From Flavobacteriales bacterium (GTDB taxonomy: Bacteria; Bacteroidota; Bacteroidia; Flavobacteriales_D; Crocinitomicaceae), in contig CANMHB010000003.1 in assembly GCA_947497485.1 (NCBI GenBank), positions 186,001 through 250,000 of the forward strand: 64,000 nucleotides of DNA, given 5' to 3'. The position numbers were made by a program, and so were the translations under genes. A model generated the notes under the pieces. That model was not told the origin of the DNA, did no database searches, and saw only the letters and a list, made by a program, of their open reading frames with translations. Of this stretch, positions 62,115 through 64,000 are shown in pieces. How positions within the stretch are numbered: position 1 is the first letter of the stretch; each line of letters begins with the position of its first letter.

Positions 62115-62993
62115 TTAGTTTTTTGTTGCATCATAAATGTAATGCCAATCAGCGTGCGTCAACTGAATTTCATTTGCTGTTGCAGCGTTTCGTATACGTT
62201 CTTTATTTAAACTACCGATAATTGGAAGGGCCCCAAGTTTATAAATCCAAGCCACAGCAATCTGTTCAATGTTGGAATTGTATTTCTCTGCAACGACTTG
62301 AAGACTTTCACGGACACTTATTGCTAAATCATCTTCACCGTTTAAAATACGTCCATCCGCCAAAGGTCCAAAGGCCATCGGTTTGGAATAATTTTCTTTA
62401 ATAAAGTCAATTCGCCCATCTTCCAGCGCCTGTGTATTCAATAAATTCAGTTCAAAATGATTTGTAACGACCTCATTGGAAAGACGAGAAGAAAATAATT
62501 TATGTTGTTGTACATTGAAATTACTCACACCCACATGCTTAACCTTTCCGCGGATTTGAAGTGATGTTAATGTCGAGGCAACAGCGTCAATATTCATCAA
62601 AGGATCATAATCATGAATTAAGAGAACATCTAAATAATCACTATTCAGATTTTTCAAGGTTAAGTCGATTTGCTCTTTAATGCTTTTCTCCGTTAGTTCC
62701 CGATACTCAATTGAACCGTCGGCTAATTCTTTTCGAACACCAATTTTCGAAAAAAGCACCAAATCACTTCTTTTTATTCCTAATTCTTGGATTGCTTTAC
62801 CAAATAATTCTTCCAACTGACCCTTGCCATAAATTGGTGAAATATCAAATGCATTAATACCCAAATCAATTGAGAATTGAATAATATCTTTCAATTTATC
62901 AACTTTTAAATCCGCTTCATTTTGCCAACGCCAAAAACTATAGATAGCACTAGATGTTTCTGGTCCTGAGTCACTTAAAAATACTTTTTTCAT
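62115..62993 (-). CDS. Aldo/keto reductase
   Basis: A 292-residue NADPH-dependent aldo/keto reductase with the catalytic tetrad visible: AFDISPIYGKGQLEELFGKA (Asp and Tyr), the lysine in LVLFSKIG and the histidine in LLIHDYDPL. It resembles the YdhF group. It lies between the TauE/SafE gene and cysH in what looks like one operon for sulfate assimilation, but the family gives no clear role in sulfur metabolism. It may be a hitch-hiker or act on an electron-transfer side product. Confidence 0.92.
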   Translation of the reverse strand: MKKVFLSDSGPETSSAIYSFWRWQNEADLKVDKLKDIIQFSIDLGINAFDISPIYGKGQLEELFGKAIQELGIKRSDLVLFSKIGVRKELADGSIEYRELTEKSIKEQIDLTLKNLNSDYLDVLLIHDYDPLMNIDAVASTLTSLQIRGKVKHVGVSNFNVQQHKLFSSRLSNEVVTNHFELNLLNTQALEDGRIDFIKENYSKPMAFGPLADGRILNGEDDLAISVRESLQVVAEKYNSNIEQIAVAWIYKLGALPIIGSLNKERIRNAATANEIQLTHADWHYIYDATKN

Positions 62994-62998
62994 ACAAA

Positions 62999-63982
62999 TT
63001 ATTTTATTAAAAACAATACAATTGTTCGAATGCTTACAATGATTACCACAATACCAACCAAAAGCATCATCGCTTTAACATTCAGTTTTTTCGATAAATG
63101 CGCAGCAATTGGCGCAGCACAAACGCCTCCCAAAATTAACCCTAAAATTGTTTGCCAATGTGAAGAACCTAAAATTGTAATAAAGGTTAATGAACTTGCT
63201 AAAGAAACAAAAAACTCTGCTAAATTAACAGAACCAACAACTAATCTAGGATTTTTACCATGCGCAATTAGTGTAGAGGAAACAACTGGCCCCCAACCTC
63301 CACCTCCAATGGAATCAAGAAATCCGCCCAAAGTTGCCAACAAACCAGCACGTTTGACCTTTTTTCGATTTTGATTCTTTCGAATTACCTTGTAAATTAT
63401 CAAGGCACCAAGAAACAATGTATAAACGCTTACAATGGGTTTGATGTACGAACCATATTTTTCAAACTCAGTTAGGACATAGGCACCAAGTATGGCTCCA
63501 ATAACACCAGGAATTACAATTGCTTTAAATAAACGATTATGTACGTTTCCAAACTTAAGATGCATCAAACCAGATACACCACTTGTAAATATTTCAGATG
63601 CATGAACACTCATACTTGCAACAGAAATTGGCACCCCATAATTCATTAAAAATGTAGTTGCGCTCAATCCATAAGCCATTCCCAACGCGCCATCAATCAT
63701 TTGAGCAATGAATCCACCTAACATAAAATAAAGAAAAGAACTATCTAACTGATCTACAAGACCAACTGTGCTTGTCCAAATTGCTTTAGGAGGCATTAGC
63801 GAAAAAAAAGCATGACCAGCCAACATGATAGCGAGAACACCTAAAATAGAAAAGATGACTTTTTTCCATTCCAATTCGAACCACTTTCTTTTCTTTTGTT
63901 TAATCAAGGAAGAAGTAATTTTATTGAGTTTCAAGATACGTTGTTTGAAATCACCTTTGATGTGACCTCTAATTTCTTGCAT
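62999..63982 (-). CDS. TauE/SafE-family membrane transporter
   Basis: A 327-residue inner-membrane protein of the TauE/SafE (sulfite exporter) family, with a basic cytoplasmic N-terminus and about eight helices. GGFIAQMIDGALGMAYG and GGFLDSIGGGGWGPVVS are the two inverted-repeat signature motifs. As first visible gene of the sulfate-assimilation operon it probably moves sulfate or another sulfur oxyanion, though family members differ in substrate. The frame remains open to the window edge, so the start may lie further upstream than ATG 63982. Confidence 0.9.
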   Translation of the reverse strand: MQEIRGHIKGDFKQRILKLNKITSSLIKQKKRKWFELEWKKVIFSILGVLAIMLAGHAFFSLMPPKAIWTSTVGLVDQLDSSFLYFMLGGFIAQMIDGALGMAYGLSATTFLMNYGVPISVASMSVHASEIFTSGVSGLMHLKFGNVHNRLFKAIVIPGVIGAILGAYVLTEFEKYGSYIKPIVSVYTLFLGALIIYKVIRKNQNRKKVKRAGLLATLGGFLDSIGGGGWGPVVSSTLIAHGKNPRLVVGSVNLAEFFVSLASSLTFITILGSSHWQTILGLILGGVCAAPIAAHLSKKLNVKAMMLLVGIVVIIVSIRTIVLFLIK

Positions 63983-64000
63983 GTTTTCAATGGAATCATC

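Overview
The window is a low-GC chromosomal segment from a member of the Bacteroidota, most likely Flavobacteriales and possibly close to Fluviicola/Crocinitomicaceae; that genus-level guess is recall, not a search result. Support comes from Bacteroidota-style promoters (TTTG at -33, TAnnTTTG at -7), near absence of Shine-Dalgarno sites, two proteins with type IX secretion C-terminal sorting domains, the gliding pair gldB-gldC, an S16 ribosomal protein with a long acidic tail, and a KDO8PS-like DAHP synthase fused to chorismate mutase. No rRNA, tRNA, CRISPR array, insertion sequence or prophage was seen.

Layout. 0-5.4 kb: 3' end of a UvrD/PcrA helicase, a YfcE-type phosphodiesterase and a three-gene envelope operon (lipoprotein, outer-membrane protein, T9SS-secreted protein). 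5.4-9 kb: proline dehydrogenase, aroB and an HI0933-type flavoprotein. 9-15.2 kb: a tetR-tolC-MFP-RND efflux operon with a clear operator. 15.3-27.9 kb: an accessory stretch with two paralogous putative regulators, a GIY-YIG protein, a large delta-60/PKD T9SS protein, an AAA/DUF4143 ATPase, an AbiE toxin-antitoxin pair with twin operators, a secreted protein of unknown function and a solute symporter with no clear start; three near-identical terminator elements punctuate it. 27.9-36.7 kb: rpsP-rimM, a sugar-transferase operon, the thrS-infC-rpmI-rplT translation operon and an S24-type repressor. 36.7-48.3 kb: a TonB-like protein, a WG-repeat protein, nadE, an outer-membrane barrel, gldB-gldC, a DUF2797 protein, GtrA, polysaccharide genes and a cysteine desulfurase. 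48.5-51.6 kb: a YhcG-type nuclease gene wedged between acs and a relic of an acs 3' end. 51.9-57.2 kb: an NAD(P)HX dehydratase lacking its epimerase half, then the asnA-pheA-aroF/CM-aroA operon. 57.3-64 kb: assimilatory sulfate and cysteine operon.

The most striking feature is the asnA leader (minus strand, 57241 down to 57065). A consensus promoter drives an 18-residue leader peptide with seven consecutive Asn/Phe codons, followed by mutually exclusive antiterminator and terminator hairpins just before asnA. This has the layout of a classical ribosome-mediated attenuator that would sense asparagine and phenylalanine together, upstream of an operon making asparagine (AsnA) and phenylalanine precursors (PheA, DAHP synthase/chorismate mutase, AroA). 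I do not know of a described Asn/Phe dual attenuator.

Other items worth a look: helically phased GAAGCA/GATGCA repeats beside each of the two paralogous putative regulators; two copies of an ATCGG-N7-CCGAT operator before abiE; a 20-bp perfect inverted repeat of a dispersed intergenic sequence; and an 8-bp tandem repeat between cysH and cysD.
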